Shown: positions 1 to 11,737, counted from the first letter of the stretch. The stretch: DNA of 64,000 bases from Limnoperna fortunei (GCA_944474755.1 OX104115.1:31232043-31296042), one strand, 5' to 3'. Made by a program: numbers and translations. The notes: generated from the letters alone by a model not told the origin.

Positions 1-441
1 GATGAGAAGGACTCTGTTAGCACAAAACACAGTACCAAGTATGCCGTCAATGTTTTCCGGCAGTACTTAAAGGAAAAGAATGAGTCGGAAGAATTTGAAA
101 GCTGCAACAGGGAAAAACTTGACACGCTACTGCGTAGTTTTTATGCAGAATTAAGAAACTCCAAAGGAAACCTGTACAAAAAAACGTCGTTGCAGTCTAT
201 TAGAACTGGCATATCACGACATCTAGGAAAGATAAATGGCTTTGACCTTATGAAAGATTCATCGTTCAAAAAATCTAATGAAATGTTTTTGACTGTGTGT
301 AAACTTACAACCAAGGAAGGCTTAGAAGATGTTGTACACAAATCAGGAATAGAATCTGCCGACATAGAGAGGCTTTACTCATCAAGAGTATTTTGTGTTA
401 AAACACCAACTGGACTCCTTAACAAGGTATTACAAAAAGGG

Positions 442-1260
442 GTATTAAAAACTACCGAATTGGCATTCTCACAGTCATTGAACAAGTCTGACAGTTGTGG
501 CCAGTAAAATTGCTGTCGCGCTTGTGATTTCCTGAAATCAGACACTACATTGTACATTTAGTACAATACAAGCCAGTATTATGCAAAAATGTTCTGTTAA
601 TACAAGTATTGGCTTATGTCTGAAAAATTATGAAGATTTTTTTTTGTTCAGTGTTAAAAAATCCTAGAGACAAAATTGGTAATACTCTAAATTATTCGGT
701 TCATTGATCATGATGCCATAATGGTCCCAACTTGGTACAGGCATTTCAATAGAAATGGCAGGTTAATAAAACATTTCTTATTTTGTAAAATACCATCAAA
801 ATATATGTGTACATGTACATGTAAGCAATGGACCAACCAAAGGGAATTGTTGCACTTTATTCATGATCATAAATGACTAATTAGAGATGAAACAATCCAT
901 TAAAGTATCCCTGTAACACATTTCTTTTGATTTTATCATGAAACGATATGATACAAGTGAAAATTAAACTATATTTACATGTACATGTTAGCTGACCATA
1001 CTATTTTTTAGATAATATACAATGTGAATAAGAAACTGTCTTTGATTTAGACCATAAAAATGTTGTTGTTTAAAAGTTATTGAATTTTCATTCATAATTT
1101 GGCAGTAATTTGGTAATTAACACAGGACCGACAGTTTTGAGACCTGTAAAAAAAATTGTTCGTCCTGTAGACTTCTGTAACTCAAAATCTAAACAAAAAA
1201 ATTTAAAATCTTGGATTCGGTCTAATTAAGTAATTTTGTATTTTTACACTTTTGTTGTAG
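442..1260 (+). other. Intron 1 of recombinase A
   Basis: AT-rich intron with donor GGG|GTATTA and acceptor TTGTTGTAG|GTTTGG. I see no coding sequence or recognisable repeat inside it. Confidence 0.75.
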
Positions 1261-1820
1261 GTTTGGTTCGAGATTTGTCTTCATTTTTGCAGACGAGGGA
1301 GAGAAAACCAACGAGACTTAACACCTGCTATGTTTTCCATTGATAGAGATGATAAAGGCAAAGAATATGTATACCAAAATGGGTCCGAAATATCAAAAAA
1401 TCATCAAGGTAGAAAAAAAAATTTTTTTATTGAAACAAAAATAGGGCTTTTTGCCTTACATATACATGTGTTTTGTCTATTAAAACATCATCAGATGCAC
1501 ACCCATCAAATTTACTGAAAAATATTCAGAAAGCGATTTTCAGATCTACATTTGTACATTGTATAGTAGCCAAACAATAGAAGGAACTGAAACAATGACT
1601 TACGACCAGAAATAAATGTATAAACTACACAAACACCCCCACCCCCAATTAAAGTCAAAATAGATTTATTACTGTATTTTACTATCTGTCTAAAATATTT
1701 TATTTCAATTTTCAACTGTAGAAAATTAGAAAGAGAACAAAACTGACAATGTTTGCCCCCAAACTAAAAAAAATATCATATACCGGTAAATAACTAAACG
1801 ATATAATAAACAAAAAAACA

Positions 1821-1950
1821 GCAGTGGATTTCACAAAATCTGGTAAGTGTGAAGTGGATCGTAAGTGATCAGAAGATCAAAGGAAAATCCATTGAGACGT
1901 CATTACTTACGACAGGTTTTACACTTATGACATTTTGTGAAATCCACTGC
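1821..1950. mobile_element. 130-bp MITE in intron 2 of recombinase A
   Basis: The two ends are inverted copies: GCAGTGGATTTCACAAAAT at 1821-1839 and its complement ending at 1950, with similarity running further inwards (TAAGTGT, CGTAAGTGAT). Start CAGTGG is compatible with a hAT-like MITE, but I could not find a convincing 8-bp target duplication, so the superfamily is open. Confidence 0.75.
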
Positions 1951-2985
1951 AAAACCTTTACAATGTATTTACAGCTTGTTACACACATAGATGTTATTAC
2001 ATTAAATTAATTAGTCTACTTTTGATATTTTTAGGTACATCTAGCACTGATACAGACCCCAAAACTGTACGAATGTATGCCACAGACACTGAATTATGCC
2101 CAGTAGGCAGCTTTAAAATGTATTTGGCCAAAAGAAACCTAGAATGTTCAGCATTATTTCAGACCCCACGTAACACGTTTGATACTGAGGATCCAGTGTG
2201 GTATGAAAAAAGACCACTTGGTAAAAATAGATTAGGAACAATGATGGCAGAATTCTCTAGACAGGCAAAATTATAAAAATCATATACAAATCATTGTATA
2301 AGAGCTACTGCCATAACAGCTCTTGACCAAGCAGGCTTTGAAGCCCGTCACATTGCTACCGTTTCAGGACACAGGAATGAATCATCTATAAGGAGTTATT
2401 CTAGGGATACTTCAACAGCACAGAAGCGTAAAATATCAGCCACTCTTAGCAGTTTAATTCCTACATGCAGTGGTCCAAGTATTGTTCCTATGCTACTAAG
2501 TGAAAAACAAAATGATGAAAACAAAGAAAACACTGACATAAATGCAGATGACTCTGTTGAAACATCAGGTGAAAATATGCTGAATGACAATGATGACGAA
2601 ATTCTATACTTATCAGCATCTCAGTCAGAAATAGTAATGCAAGAAATAAAGGATATGGAAAATCAAGATCAATGCCAAACTAGTACTGTTACTCGTAAAG
2701 AGGAATACCAAGTACATGAAGTCCGCACAAGAAAACAAATCAGAAGGCCTCCCCCTTCATTAGTTTTCAATGCTCCGTGTACAGTAAACTTGTACTACCA
2801 GAACTAAAACGTGTTGGATTACACCCATGCTGCGCAGTATTTTTGTATTTTTCTTGGACATTTACTCTTGAAGTGATTCTATTCCATTCTGTTGGTTATT
2901 TCTGTTGTTTTGTTTAGTTGTTGGTATTAAAGCTTTATAGAATTTCTTGTTTAAAATATCAAAATTAAAAAAATTGGCATATAAT

Positions 2986-3382
2986 TATGTCTCTCCGACT
3001 TTGTTGGGGAGACATATTATTTTTGTCATGTCTCTGTCTGTCCATCACAAAGTTATTCCATGCAACTCCTCTGAATTTAAACTACTCTTCAGAATTTAAT
3101 AAAACTTTGTATGTAGTAAGTTCATCATATGTATAAAAATTCTCAGGTCAGAGAGTTATACATGTAACATCCACAAAATTTTGAGGATAAAAATTTCCTT
3201 GTAATATGTACCAATTAAAATTGTCATAAATCATTGCTTCTATGCAACTTTTCTGAAACTGCTCAATCAAATTTCATGAAACTTGGCATATACATGTACA
3301 GTAGGTTCTACATATTCATAAAATATTTATTCTTGATTGATTTTTTGGGTCTCGCTCCAGTGTGGGCTTTTTGGGAGACATA
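2986..3382. mobile_element. Non-autonomous TIR element with GTCTC ends
   Basis: The left end TATGTCTCTCC (2986-2996) folds on itself with GGGGAGACATA (3005-3015), and the right end GGGAGACATA lies at 3373-3382. The interior is non-coding and has two related stretches (CAACTCCTCTGAA and CAACTTTTCTGAA) that suggest an internal duplication. It lies just downstream of the recombinase A coding end. The ends are imperfect, so exact borders are uncertain. Confidence 0.5.
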
Positions 3383-3449
3383 CATGTATATTTTATGTAG
3401 GCAAAACAAATTTTAATAAATCTACATAAGAGTGGTTGAAAGTATAATA

Positions 3450-3615
3450 TATCAAATAATTCATGATACTGAGGGCCATATGGTGTTATATGGACCGGGA
3501 GCTGATCTCTATATAGTATATGGACCTCGCTTCGCTTCGGTCCATATACTATATAGAGATCAGCTCCCGGTCCATATAACACCATATGGCCCTCAGTATC
3601 ATGAATTATTTGATA
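3450..3615. repeat. Perfect long hairpin 1 (77-bp arms, 12-nt loop)
   Basis: Arms 3450-3526 and 3539-3615 are exact inverted copies around the loop TCGCTTCGCTTC. The outer end reads ATCAAATAATTCATG. The apparent ORFs on both strands here encode the same peptide only because of the palindrome. Hairpin 3 at 22140-22300 shares the outer end and loop but not the arm sequence. Confidence 0.95.
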
Positions 3616-4574
3616 AATACGACACAATTTTCCACCAACTGATGGCCTTCAGTGTCAATATCAATTATATATAAAGAGATGGTATCTGTGATGTAGGAAG
3701 ATACAATATTCAAGATAAGTTCTAAATAATCCATTTTTAAAATGTTTTCAAAATGTTTTTGAAGAATATACAACATGCTGACAACATTAGTTACCGAATA
3801 AGATTAAATGATTTTTGTATTAATTAAAGTTCCTTTAGACAAAATTTTGAACCTGTCTTCATTTATTTTAATAACTTGTAAAGTTTTACTTTGAAGAAAA
3901 ACTTAAATTTAAGAAAAAATTAACTAAAAGATATTTTTATAACTATTTTTAAACATAAAATAGACAATTTTGAACGCCGTGAATCGGCAGTTCCTGGACA
4001 TGAACATTTCACAGGTAAATCATTTTTTATTCATGAAAGGTATAATTACTAGCATTAGCAAGTAAATAAACGTATGTTTATTACAAATACGAGATCATTT
4101 GAAACTTAATTTGAGGAATAAAGATTTTTCAACGGAAAACCAGATTAACAGTATATTATGTAGTTAGAAAGTAGACAGGTTTTCATAGTGGAATTAATTT
4201 AGATCGAAGAAACTAATGCTGAAATAACTACTCAACTGATCAACTATATACTGTATCTTTATTCATTTATTTAACTCAAACCTAAAACCAATTATTTAGT
4301 TATCATCGGTTAAACCAAACAAAGAATTGAATACTTCATTGAAACCCGTTTAAAACCTAAACTATAGATTTTCTGTCACAAATTCGTCTTAAATGAGGAT
4401 AACTCTCAAAAACACAATTTTATGAAATATTTATCTCATCTTCTGGTAACTATTCCATAACGTTAATTTTTTCTATATTTTCCAAAAAAAAATCTTTTCT
4501 TGGTCATACTTGTCATGCTAATTGTATAATAATATAAACTATGACGTTAGGTTGTCCTTGACGACAATTGTCGA
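3616..4574. other. Non-coding AT-rich spacer
   Basis: I see no exon, RNA gene or clear repeat here beyond short A/T runs. Confidence 0.6.
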
Positions 4575-4650
4575 AATAGAGGCGTTACGATCGCTTTCTG
4601 TCGATGGGCCAATATGCCCATTGACCGAAAGCGATCGTAACGCCTCTATT
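4575..4650. repeat. Hairpin 2, 76-bp near-perfect palindrome
   Basis: AATAGAGGCGTTACGATCGC (4575 on) is matched by its inverse ending at 4650, with two mismatches near the centre and almost no loop. It is GC-richer than its surroundings. It does not share the ends or loop of hairpins 1 and 3. Confidence 0.9.
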
Positions 4651-5045
4651 ACGCCACAACGTAAATGCCTTGACGCGCACTTATTTCTACACATTTCTAT
4701 CTTAAATTTAGAAACAATAGTGTTAAACAAAAATAGTGAGATATATTCTTCATTACTTAAGTAACCACAATGTTTGCATGTGTTATAATATTTTAAGTAA
4801 TTGAAAAGCCTCCATAGCATTGAGTATCCATTGCTGATTGCCAGAAATAATACATTCAATAAAGCTGGTACAAGGCTTCCGCATCCCAAATATTTTTGGC
4901 ATTACTGGCAGCAATAGGCCGAATTTAACTGCCGTTATAATCCGAAGTTAGTTTTGTGATTTGTCGGATTAAAAAAAAGCGAGGGTACGATTATTCGTTC
5001 TATGGCGGCAATCGAACGTGGTGTGCGACATATTCGCTACATTTA

Positions 5046-5205
5046 GGCAACAAGTTAACAAACAATAAATGAACAGAAAAATGAGTGGGATAGGACATAT
5101 AGGGAGAATTTAGCATTGTGATGCGGCTACAATGAGCCTACTGTTTTCGAAATCTATAAAAGGGGTCTTCATAGTGCACATAGCTTGGCACTCTACTAAG
5201 GCTTT
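5046..5205 (-). repeat. Fragment of dispersed repeat REP-1
   Basis: Contains the family words AACAAGTTAACAAACAATAAA and, around 5130, GGCTACAATGAGCCTACT followed by a GGGGTCTTCAT-like stretch. Strand is given with respect to the tail-bearing 3' end of the family (see 16482-16899). Truncated at both ends. Confidence 0.65.
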
Positions 5206-5290
5206 ACTTTGTAGGTATATGTCAATATTGACAGGAAAAATGTAAAACAATAGCGGGATATGAAAGACGTTATAATACATTTTCATTTTT

Positions 5291-6222
5291 AGCCGAGTTG
5301 CAACGAAGTTGAACTCGGCTTTTGTTATGACGATGGCCGGCGGGCGGGCGTCAACAATTGGTTTCCGGACCATAACTCAGAAAGTAGTGAACCGATTTTA
5401 ATGAAACTTTAGGATATTGTTACATACCATAAGAGGAGGAACCCTATTGATTTTGGGGTAAATCTGTTCAAGGTCAAGGTCACAGCGACAGAAAAACGTT
5501 AGAAAATTTCTTGAATTAATGGTTTCCGGACCATAACTTAAAAGGTTCTTAACAAATTTTATTGAAACTTTGGAATATTGTTACATACCATAAGAGGAGG
5601 AACCCTATTGATTTTGGGGTAAATCCGTTCAAGGTCAAGGTCACAGCTACAGAAAAAATTTAGAAAATTTCTTGAATTAGTGGTTTCCGGACCATAACTC
5701 AGAAAGTAGTGAACCGATTTTAATGAAACTTTGGTATATGTATATTGTTACATACCACAAGAGGAGGAACCTTATTGATTTTGGGGTAAATCCGTTCAAG
5801 GTCAAGGTCACAGCGACAGAAAAACTTCTTGAAAATTTCTTGAATTAATGGTTTCCGGACCATAACTCAAAAAGTTCTCAACCGATTTTAATTAAACTTT
5901 GGTATATTGTTACATACCATAAGAAAAGGAACCTTATTGATTTTGGGGTAAATCCATTCAAGGTCAAGGTCACTGGTTTCCGGACCATAACTCAAAAACT
6001 ACATCAAGTACATATCTGAAATTTTACATAATGGTTCAATAATGTTAGATATTCATATTTTATGCAATTTTGAAAATTTGTTGATAAAGCTTACATTTTT
6101 CCTGCTGAAACCCTTCCTCACTTTGTCTCCAGTTTACATGTAATGCCTGTAATAACAAATTATGTTAAATCTTTAAATGAAGACAAGGAAAGTTTTGGTT
6201 AATAAAATACGGCAACTCGGCT
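5291..6222. mobile_element. TIR element (AGCCGAGTTGC ends) with internal tandem repeats
   Basis: Begins AGCCGAGTTGC (5291-5301), which also folds with the nearby GTTGAACTCGGCT, and ends GCAACTCGGCT (6212-6222). The interior is mostly the tandem array described next, and there is no coding sequence. It is a non-autonomous DNA element; a T-rich flank on both sides hides any target duplication. Confidence 0.7.
5360..6000. repeat. Tandem array, about 161-bp unit, four copies plus a partial
   Basis: Units start GGTTTCCGGACCATAACT at 5360, 5521, 5682 and 5849, with a short fifth start at 5974. Each contains TGATTTTGGGGTAAAT and CAAGGTCAAGGTCAC. The units differ by point changes and small indels. 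Confidence 0.9.
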
Positions 6223-7875
6223 TTTGCACCCCTGTACATATTGATTTTTTTAAGAATTAAATCAGTTCACACATACCATAGGCATAGCATTATAGAAAAT
6301 ATTTTTTTCCATTAACAATAACAATAAATTATATTAATTTTCATATTTTTTCCTAATCATCCATAAATGTCGCTCAAGTTCAGTGATCTCAATTAACTAG
6401 ATTTTTCTCAATCGAAAATTATCAGCTTATTCACTAGAAAGAATGGAAAAACTGCATTTCTCCTTATAATGATTCTCAATCACATGGTTCCGAAGAACCA
6501 ATCGTGTGTGTGTTACATAGTAAAGCTAAGATGCACGGAGAATGGTAGGTCATGGAAAAGTCAAGACGACTATGGAATATTAAACAAGAAGTTCAAAGTT
6601 GAAAGTTGAACAGCTAGTAAGTAGCTACATAATGGTTATTTTTTAATTTCCAAGGCTTAATTCAAGATCGAGACCCATAATTATAGATATGTGCTATCCA
6701 TAATTAGGCAGGGTCGGATATATTTCGTATTTTGAAATCATGTACCAGACATGAAACTGGAACTGGTCACAGTGGACCCATCGTCATTTAGTTGGCGAAA
6801 GAGTTGACCAGCGCGTCCCTTGGTGGCGAATAGATGAGGCCTGCACATAGGGAGGCTGCCGGGTTATCGCTGATCCTTCCAAGTTCCCTGTAAGATTAAA
6901 GGCTTTGGATGCAGATTTTAAAAATAAGAGTAGGCACATTCTAGCCCCATAGTCCGATAATTCTCTGCTGTCCAAAGCTTTTTTAGACTAATGGGAGCCT
7001 AGGACTTCAGAGAGCTCGCCATAGACTAAACAGCGTATTTTGCGACACGGGGTCCGAATCGGCACATTTCACAATCTCCCGGTGTTGTAAGCATATCCGT
7101 GTGGTTTTGCTATTGACCTTTTCGAAATCCCGTAGTAACGCGGTTCTGTGGGAAGGGGGATGGTAAGATCGACAGTTATCGTCTTTCCGTCGAGCATCGT
7201 CAAAAGATAAAAAAATACTGACAAGTTACAATTCAGTGTGTTCCAATACAATTATCAGTTATTAAAAATTGTTCAAGAGATTTGCAATTACACGTATTTC
7301 AAACGGAAAACTAAATGTAACATTAATGTGCATAAACATTTTAAAGTACTTCATAAGGTAGACGAGAAGCCATACAACACACAACTTGTGTAATTGTTAA
7401 TTTTTGCTATTTTTTGAAACTGTGGATGACATTTTTTTTACTTGACTGAATTTTTATTTCTGTTTTTGTTTTTTTTTTTTTTTTTTTTTGTATTCTTACA
7501 TTTTTCAAACTTTCATTTATCTTTTTTAATTTGTCTTATTTTTTGAGTACTTCATATACGATCCAAGGAATGTGTAAGTATAATCCATAAGTATCTAAAC
7601 ATTTTTTAAATGTGTTTACATCAAAGTTTTTATTGTAAAGAAATGTATTTTCCTTTAATTTGCATTTGTACCTTTGATTTAGACATCTTTTTTATAACGA
7701 ATCTTGTGCGCGAGAGTTTGGAATTTCCAAATCTTCAATATTTAAGTCGCTTCTCTAGATATTTTTGTCCATGAAAATAATCACCTAAAAAAATCAAATT
7801 AATTTTACTCCTTTTCTAAGCTCGCTTTCATCGCAACTCCAATTTTTCTAAATTTCACTTTAATTTAAATTGTCT
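6223..7875. other. Non-coding region with one decayed REP-1 copy
   Basis: Around 6720-7000 the words GAGTAGGCACATTCTAGCC and a GGTCACAGTGGACC-like stretch resemble a strongly diverged REP-1 copy in the tail-last direction. A poly-T run lies at about 7469-7490. I see no other feature. Confidence 0.45.
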
Positions 7876-7884
7876 CGTAAACTG
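7876..7884. repeat. Target-site duplication, left (CGTAAACTG)
   Basis: Exact 9-bp match to 17684-17692. Each copy abuts the outer base of the inverted ends of the element between them. Confidence 0.8.
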
Positions 7885-7945
7885 CATCTTCGCTAGCCAA
7901 GGGTTACGATCCGATACTCTTATCTTCACCCTTGGCAGATCTAGA
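7885..7945 (+). repeat. Left terminal inverted repeat of the composite transposon
   Basis: CATCTTCGCTAGCCAAGGG, then GTTACGATCC, ending with CACCCTTGGCAGATCTAGA. It is repeated in the same direction at 12390-12450 and inverted at 17623-17683. Confidence 0.8.
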
Positions 7946-9108
7946 CGGTATTTCGGTGTCACACAGGAACGGTTTTGATTGGATGCAGGAACCAACAACT
8001 GCACCAATCAGAGTGTGTTTAACAAAAAACACGTGTACGTTTAAGAAAGTAAACAAATCATGGCGACGATCGATTGTGTATAATGGTACAATGATACATC
8101 AAAAAATTCTACCTAAGAAGGACAGTCGTACGATTTTTGTCAACACCTTCTGTGTTTTTAATAAGTTATGTGAAATTCTGGCTTACATACCGCACCCGTG
8201 TTGATGGGATTTCTACGTATGTTTGCGGTTTTTGGTACATACTTTCCAAGCTTTCGAAGATCGAATATGATACATCGAAGAAGCATACTAAAAAGGAGAA
8301 ATATGAACTGATAAGTTTGCTTAGATAAAAATTCACAAGTCAACAATGTGTACGCTCCGCCAGCGTTTCTCTGTGGCGCCTACTGAAATGTCCGATGAAA
8401 ATGTCAACCAGACGCAGCAATTAGCCCAGAAGTAACGACCCCGACGAGAACTGCAAAGCACAAAATATTGCAGTCGCCAACAGCTAGAAAAACGAAGATA
8501 TCAATAACTATAACTCCAAGAAAGGCAAATAGCGTCAGTAACTACATATCTGCTATGGATTCTAAAAATGTATTGAAAAGGAAAAGAATTTGTGTGAATT
8601 AGTTTTTGCCAGATAAAGTTAAGGTAAGAATATTTTATATTAAAAAAAAACATCCTTGGTCATATGGATACATTCTTTTAGGGATTTAACATTTGATAAA
8701 TATATCAGAAAAAGGGGGGGGGGTTGGTAGGTACTAGTGTTATCAACATCACAACAGTTGACTGAACTTGATGTATTATTGATTAAATTCTGGATGTGGA
8801 AAAAACTAGCATGTCTCTCCACTGGTACCAGGTAGTTTGCATGCAGTGTCTACTACAAATTACCATCGAAAAGGCAAAGGCAGTTAAAATAAGTGCACTT
8901 CATTCACACCAAAAGGGATTGAAGTAGAGTGAACATTGTCGTGTCGTCAAATGTAAAGGAAAGTACCATCCTCCTGAGCTGAAGTATTGTGTACTTAGAA
9001 ATGCATTCTTTTTTTTTACAGAGGTATCCAAGATTTCATAAAGAACATCAGCCCTTGATGACCAAACATATAAAAAAAAGAATAATGTTTGACAATCTGG
9101 AAAACAAA

Positions 9109-9180
9109 TATATTTGTGAAGTTTGCACCAAAAAATAAAAGACAACTGGTGAATTAAAAAGACAACTGAGGAAGGATCAT
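9109..9180 (+). pseudogene. Decayed C2H2 zinc finger, copy 1
   Basis: Reading from 9109 gives YICEVCTKK, a TAA, then KTTGELKRQLRKDH. The spacing is exactly C-x2-C-x12-[H]-x4-H of a classical C2H2 finger, with the usual Phe replaced by a stop codon (9136-9138) and the first zinc His replaced by Gln (9163-9165). A possible acceptor (TTTTTTTACAG) lies upstream near 9020. It is likely the remnant of a DNA-binding part of the transposon's own protein. Confidence 0.55.
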
Positions 9181-9221
9181 TGGAGGATCTAGACATTGAT
9201 GAACCAGTTAGCTCAAAGTTC

Positions 9222-9287
9222 TCGCCTGAATATAGCTGAAATATTGCTGCTCGGGCGTTAAACACCATTTAATCAATCAATCAATCA
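9222..9287 (+). mobile_element. Retroposed 3' tail (same as 60992-61053), copy 1
   Basis: CGCCTGAATATAGCTGAAAT through GGCGTTAAACACC and three ATCA units. The flanks TCAAAGTT (9212) and TCAAAGTC (9284) look like an imperfect target duplication. Confidence 0.7.
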
Positions 9288-9657
9288 AAGTCCAATATAA
9301 AATTGCCTTGTACATGTACATAGCATAGTTAATGAAATGTGCATGTCTGCTGAGTGATACATATGATGGCTGTAAAATGGGAGATGTGGACAGAATATTA
9401 TGCAATGCTAAATTTCAAATGTTCCGCCTTGGTAATCGCACAAAATAAAAGTTATGCTTGTTTGGTTTCATAGCATACTGTATTTCACTTTTATTGCCAC
9501 AGAAAGGTTCTGAATGTAAATGGATTTGTTGCACAAACCTTCATGGAGGCACTGCCATAACATTCCCAATGACAATTTGGTTGAACTTCTAGTCCAAGGA
9601 AAAATAAACTTTTTTCAGCTATATCATAGCGTTCTGATTTTTTTTTTTTTTGGAGAA

Positions 9658-9755
9658 TATTAAGATTAGTCAAGTGCACCCTGCCTGCAGTGAGACTCGA
9701 CCTGCATCCTCATTTTTGACAGACCATGTGATCAATAGTATATTATAAACCTGGC
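9658..9755 (-). mobile_element. tRNA-SINE fragment (5' part)
   Basis: On the minus strand it matches the tRNA-like half of the SINEs at 30903 and 47139 (CCTGCCTGCAGTGAGACTCGA, GACAGACCATGTGATCA on the plus strand). It is decayed and carries no tail. The duplicate is at 14166-14262. Confidence 0.65.
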
Positions 9756-10160
9756 CGTGAATACTGTTTCCAAAATGTGTCATGTATACAGATAGACAAT
9801 CTTTATAAATGGATCATAAAAAACAAGGAGCGACTTGTATGTATCAGTGTAAAATATATTTCACCACATTTGTAATACTGTACTGTCACATAAAAAATCA
9901 TAATCCATGTGAAAACTGCTTGTTATTGTCTTACATTAGTACTTCTTACTTTTTTTTATTGGTTGCTACCTGTATGATATTAATTGATTGGTTGTTAGCA
10001 TTGATCATCACTGTCGACAATATTTCAGTTGTTTCGTGGTGACCAATAGTAATTTTATTGGTTAAAAAAGCTGTAGTGCTTAGATACAACTGGCAACCTT
10101 GGACCCTAACCTGTAACAACTTTATCACACGTGAATGAATTCCATGCACCACTTAATGTA

Positions 10161-10252
10161 TGTTTTTGTAAATGGTGTTTAATGCCACTTTCAGCAATTT
10201 TTTGCCATATCCTCCATTTTTTATTAGGGCAGGAAGCCCTAATACCTGGAGA
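10161..10252 (-). mobile_element. tRNA-SINE fragment (3' part)
   Basis: Plus-strand words AATGGTGTTTAATGCCACTT and TCAGCAATTTTTTGCCAT are the complement of the SINE 3' end. Its missing middle part seems to continue at 10590-10690, so a single SINE may have been split by the DNA between them. Confidence 0.6.
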
Positions 10253-10404
10253 AATTAGTTAAGATGTTACAATGATTTTCTGTCAAGTTTTTATTTTAAC
10301 TACTGTACACAACATGTCAAGATATGGCAGCTAGAACTTGTATTAAATCATCCGCATGAAATAGGAAGATGATAAATTTTGGTAGATTGTATTGCAAGCA
10401 TGCA

Positions 10405-10588
10405 ACATCCTGGCTTCATGCTGATATATGTTAATATAAATAAAGGCAACAATATACTTTTTGGAGAGGAACAACACAACTTTTACCTTAAAATTTACAT
10501 CCTGGCTTCATGCTGATATATGTTAATATAAATAAAGGCAACAATATACTTTTTGGAGAGGAACAACACAACTTTTACCTTAAAATTT
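10405..10588 (+). repeat. 92-bp tandem duplication at the end of segment copy 1
   Basis: The unit ACATCCTGGCTTCATGCTGA...CCTTAAAATTT occurs at 10405-10496 and again at 10497-10588. Copy 2 of the large duplication contains only one unit, and homology between the two segments stops exactly at the unit's end. Confidence 0.95.
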
Positions 10589-10589
10589 A

Positions 10590-10690
10590 AAACCCAGACC
10601 TTCGGTAGCAAAACTGTACATACTAGTCAATTAAGATTGTAAGCCAAGTACACCTTGCCCGCAGTGACACGATACAGTGTGACATGTGGA
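10590..10690 (-). mobile_element. tRNA-SINE fragment (middle part)
   Basis: The plus strand carries CCCAGACCTTCGGTAGCAAA and AAGTACACCTTGCCCGCAGTG, the complement of the SINE central region. Confidence 0.55.
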
Positions 10691-11737
10691 TGACATATAG
10701 ATGGGCATATAAAAATGAACAGTATTGAGTTTCAGGGTCCCAATCTGCTAGAAAAACTTATTTTCAGGTTTAAGAAAGGCACCCCCCTTTTCCCAAAGTA
10801 CTGTTTATACCTGCTCATAGGGGTTCATTAATTAAATAATAAATTTTGTCTACATTTAATTATTTGCTCAAGTAATGTACATGCTTGTATGTATTTTATA
10901 CAAATAACATTCCTTTCATAATTGACCTCTACCCCAAATAAATAAATAAAATAATGCAAAGAAACTAAGCAATGACCAAAAAGGTAACACAAATTTTGCT
11001 CAGTCAGGAGTAGTTTTAATAATATGCTGAATGGTTTGTTGAATGTTTTGCATGAAAAAAATATATATAAATATAAACAGGACAGCAATGTAGGAAACTA
11101 GAACTTTTCAACAGTATAACATGTATGTTTCTGGAGCTTCATCCTATTGCAGGAAAAGTAAGGCTAATACTGGGTTAATACTGCCGCCTCCACTCAGACT
11201 GGGGCCCAGTAATGGGTCAGTTCGCCCTGCCCCTGTATAGCGAGTCAGTTCCCCCTAATTATATAGTTATAAGGTTTCATGATAACAATTAGAGTATGTG
11301 TATTTGATATGTATTGTTGGCATAAAAGCTCCACAGAGATATGTTTGTAATTTTATACTACATCTGACCTAACATAAAGTTCTGTCTGTGCTGATTAGCA
11401 ATTTTTACATTAATTATACAATCACCAAGTTTTATTTTTGATTGTTAATAATAAGCAATTAGTCTTTAAGTGTAATAATTAATTTATGAACATTAAAAAA
11501 ATGAAAATTATTAGTTTAGAAAAAAATAAAAAACAGTAGTCAAATATCATTTTTACAGTACATTTATGTCATATATTAAATTTATTTCAAACAAAGGGCA
11601 AAAGGCCTATTTAAAAATATTGATAAAAATAAACAAAACAAAACAGTGGTTAAATTATATAACAGAAGAGAGCGAACGAGCCCAGGCAAACAGGTAAGTT
11701 ACTATTTCATTGTAAGAAGTTAATAATTTAACATGGG
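10691..11737. other. Non-coding interior of the composite transposon
   Basis: AT-rich. I see no supported exon or RNA gene. Confidence 0.5.

Larger units (their letters stand above)
1..2807 (+). pseudogene. Crypton-like tyrosine recombinase A, spliced, 5' end outside window, one in-frame stop
   Basis: This is the 3' part of a gene for a site-specific tyrosine recombinase of the Crypton/DUF3504 group, the family from which vertebrate QRICH1, KCTD1 and ZMYM regions derive. Exons: 1-441 (open from base 1), 1261-1408 and 2035-2807. Introns start GTATTA and GTAGAA and end TTGTAG and TTTTAG; phases are 0 and 1, and the reading frame is continuous across both joins. Exon 1 gives the helical core-binding part (TKYAVNVFRQYL, then SIRTGISRHLG). 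Exon 2 carries the first catalytic Arg (FCRRGRENQRDL). Exon 3 carries the HxxR box (YTNHCIRATA), the GHR box and the likely nucleophile Tyr (RSYSRD), followed by an acidic then basic tail of about 130 residues. A TAA at 2274-2276 interrupts the frame just before YTNHC, where copy B at 23165-24168 has Ser-Thr-Arg; otherwise the frame is open on both sides. That makes it a young pseudogene, a recoded gene or an assembly error. Family call firm; activity unknown. Confidence 0.85.
7885..10496 (+). repeat. Segmental direct duplication, copy 1
   Basis: Nearly identical to 12390-15001. By eye the differences are a few substitutions and homopolymer-length changes. The segment starts exactly at the transposon's left end. 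Its first 250 bp contain ATTGG and CCAAT boxes and could be a promoter region. A short basic ORF-like stretch around 8430-8600 is followed by a donor-like AAG|GTAAGA at about 8621. I recognise no protein in it. Confidence 0.9.

Noticed and set aside
3316..3674. Matching ORFs on both strands with the same peptide
   Set aside because: They are a by-product of the 166-bp perfect palindrome, not genes.
4522..4889. Overlapping ORFs on both strands sharing the peptide EALRSLSV
   Set aside because: Also caused by a palindrome (4575-4650).
5360..6000. CRISPR-like array
   Set aside because: The repeats are long, adjoining and imperfect with no spacers, and the genome is eukaryotic.
7932..8204. 90-codon ORF at the start of both duplicate segments
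   Set aside because: It begins inside the terminal inverted repeat with a TTG, has no recognisable motif, and is preserved only because the copies are recent.
8900..9268. 122-codon minus-strand ORF, repeated at 13410-13775
   Set aside because: Its repetition only reflects the segmental duplication. The plus strand of the same stretch carries the C2H2 finger pattern, and the ORF start lies in a retroposed tail.
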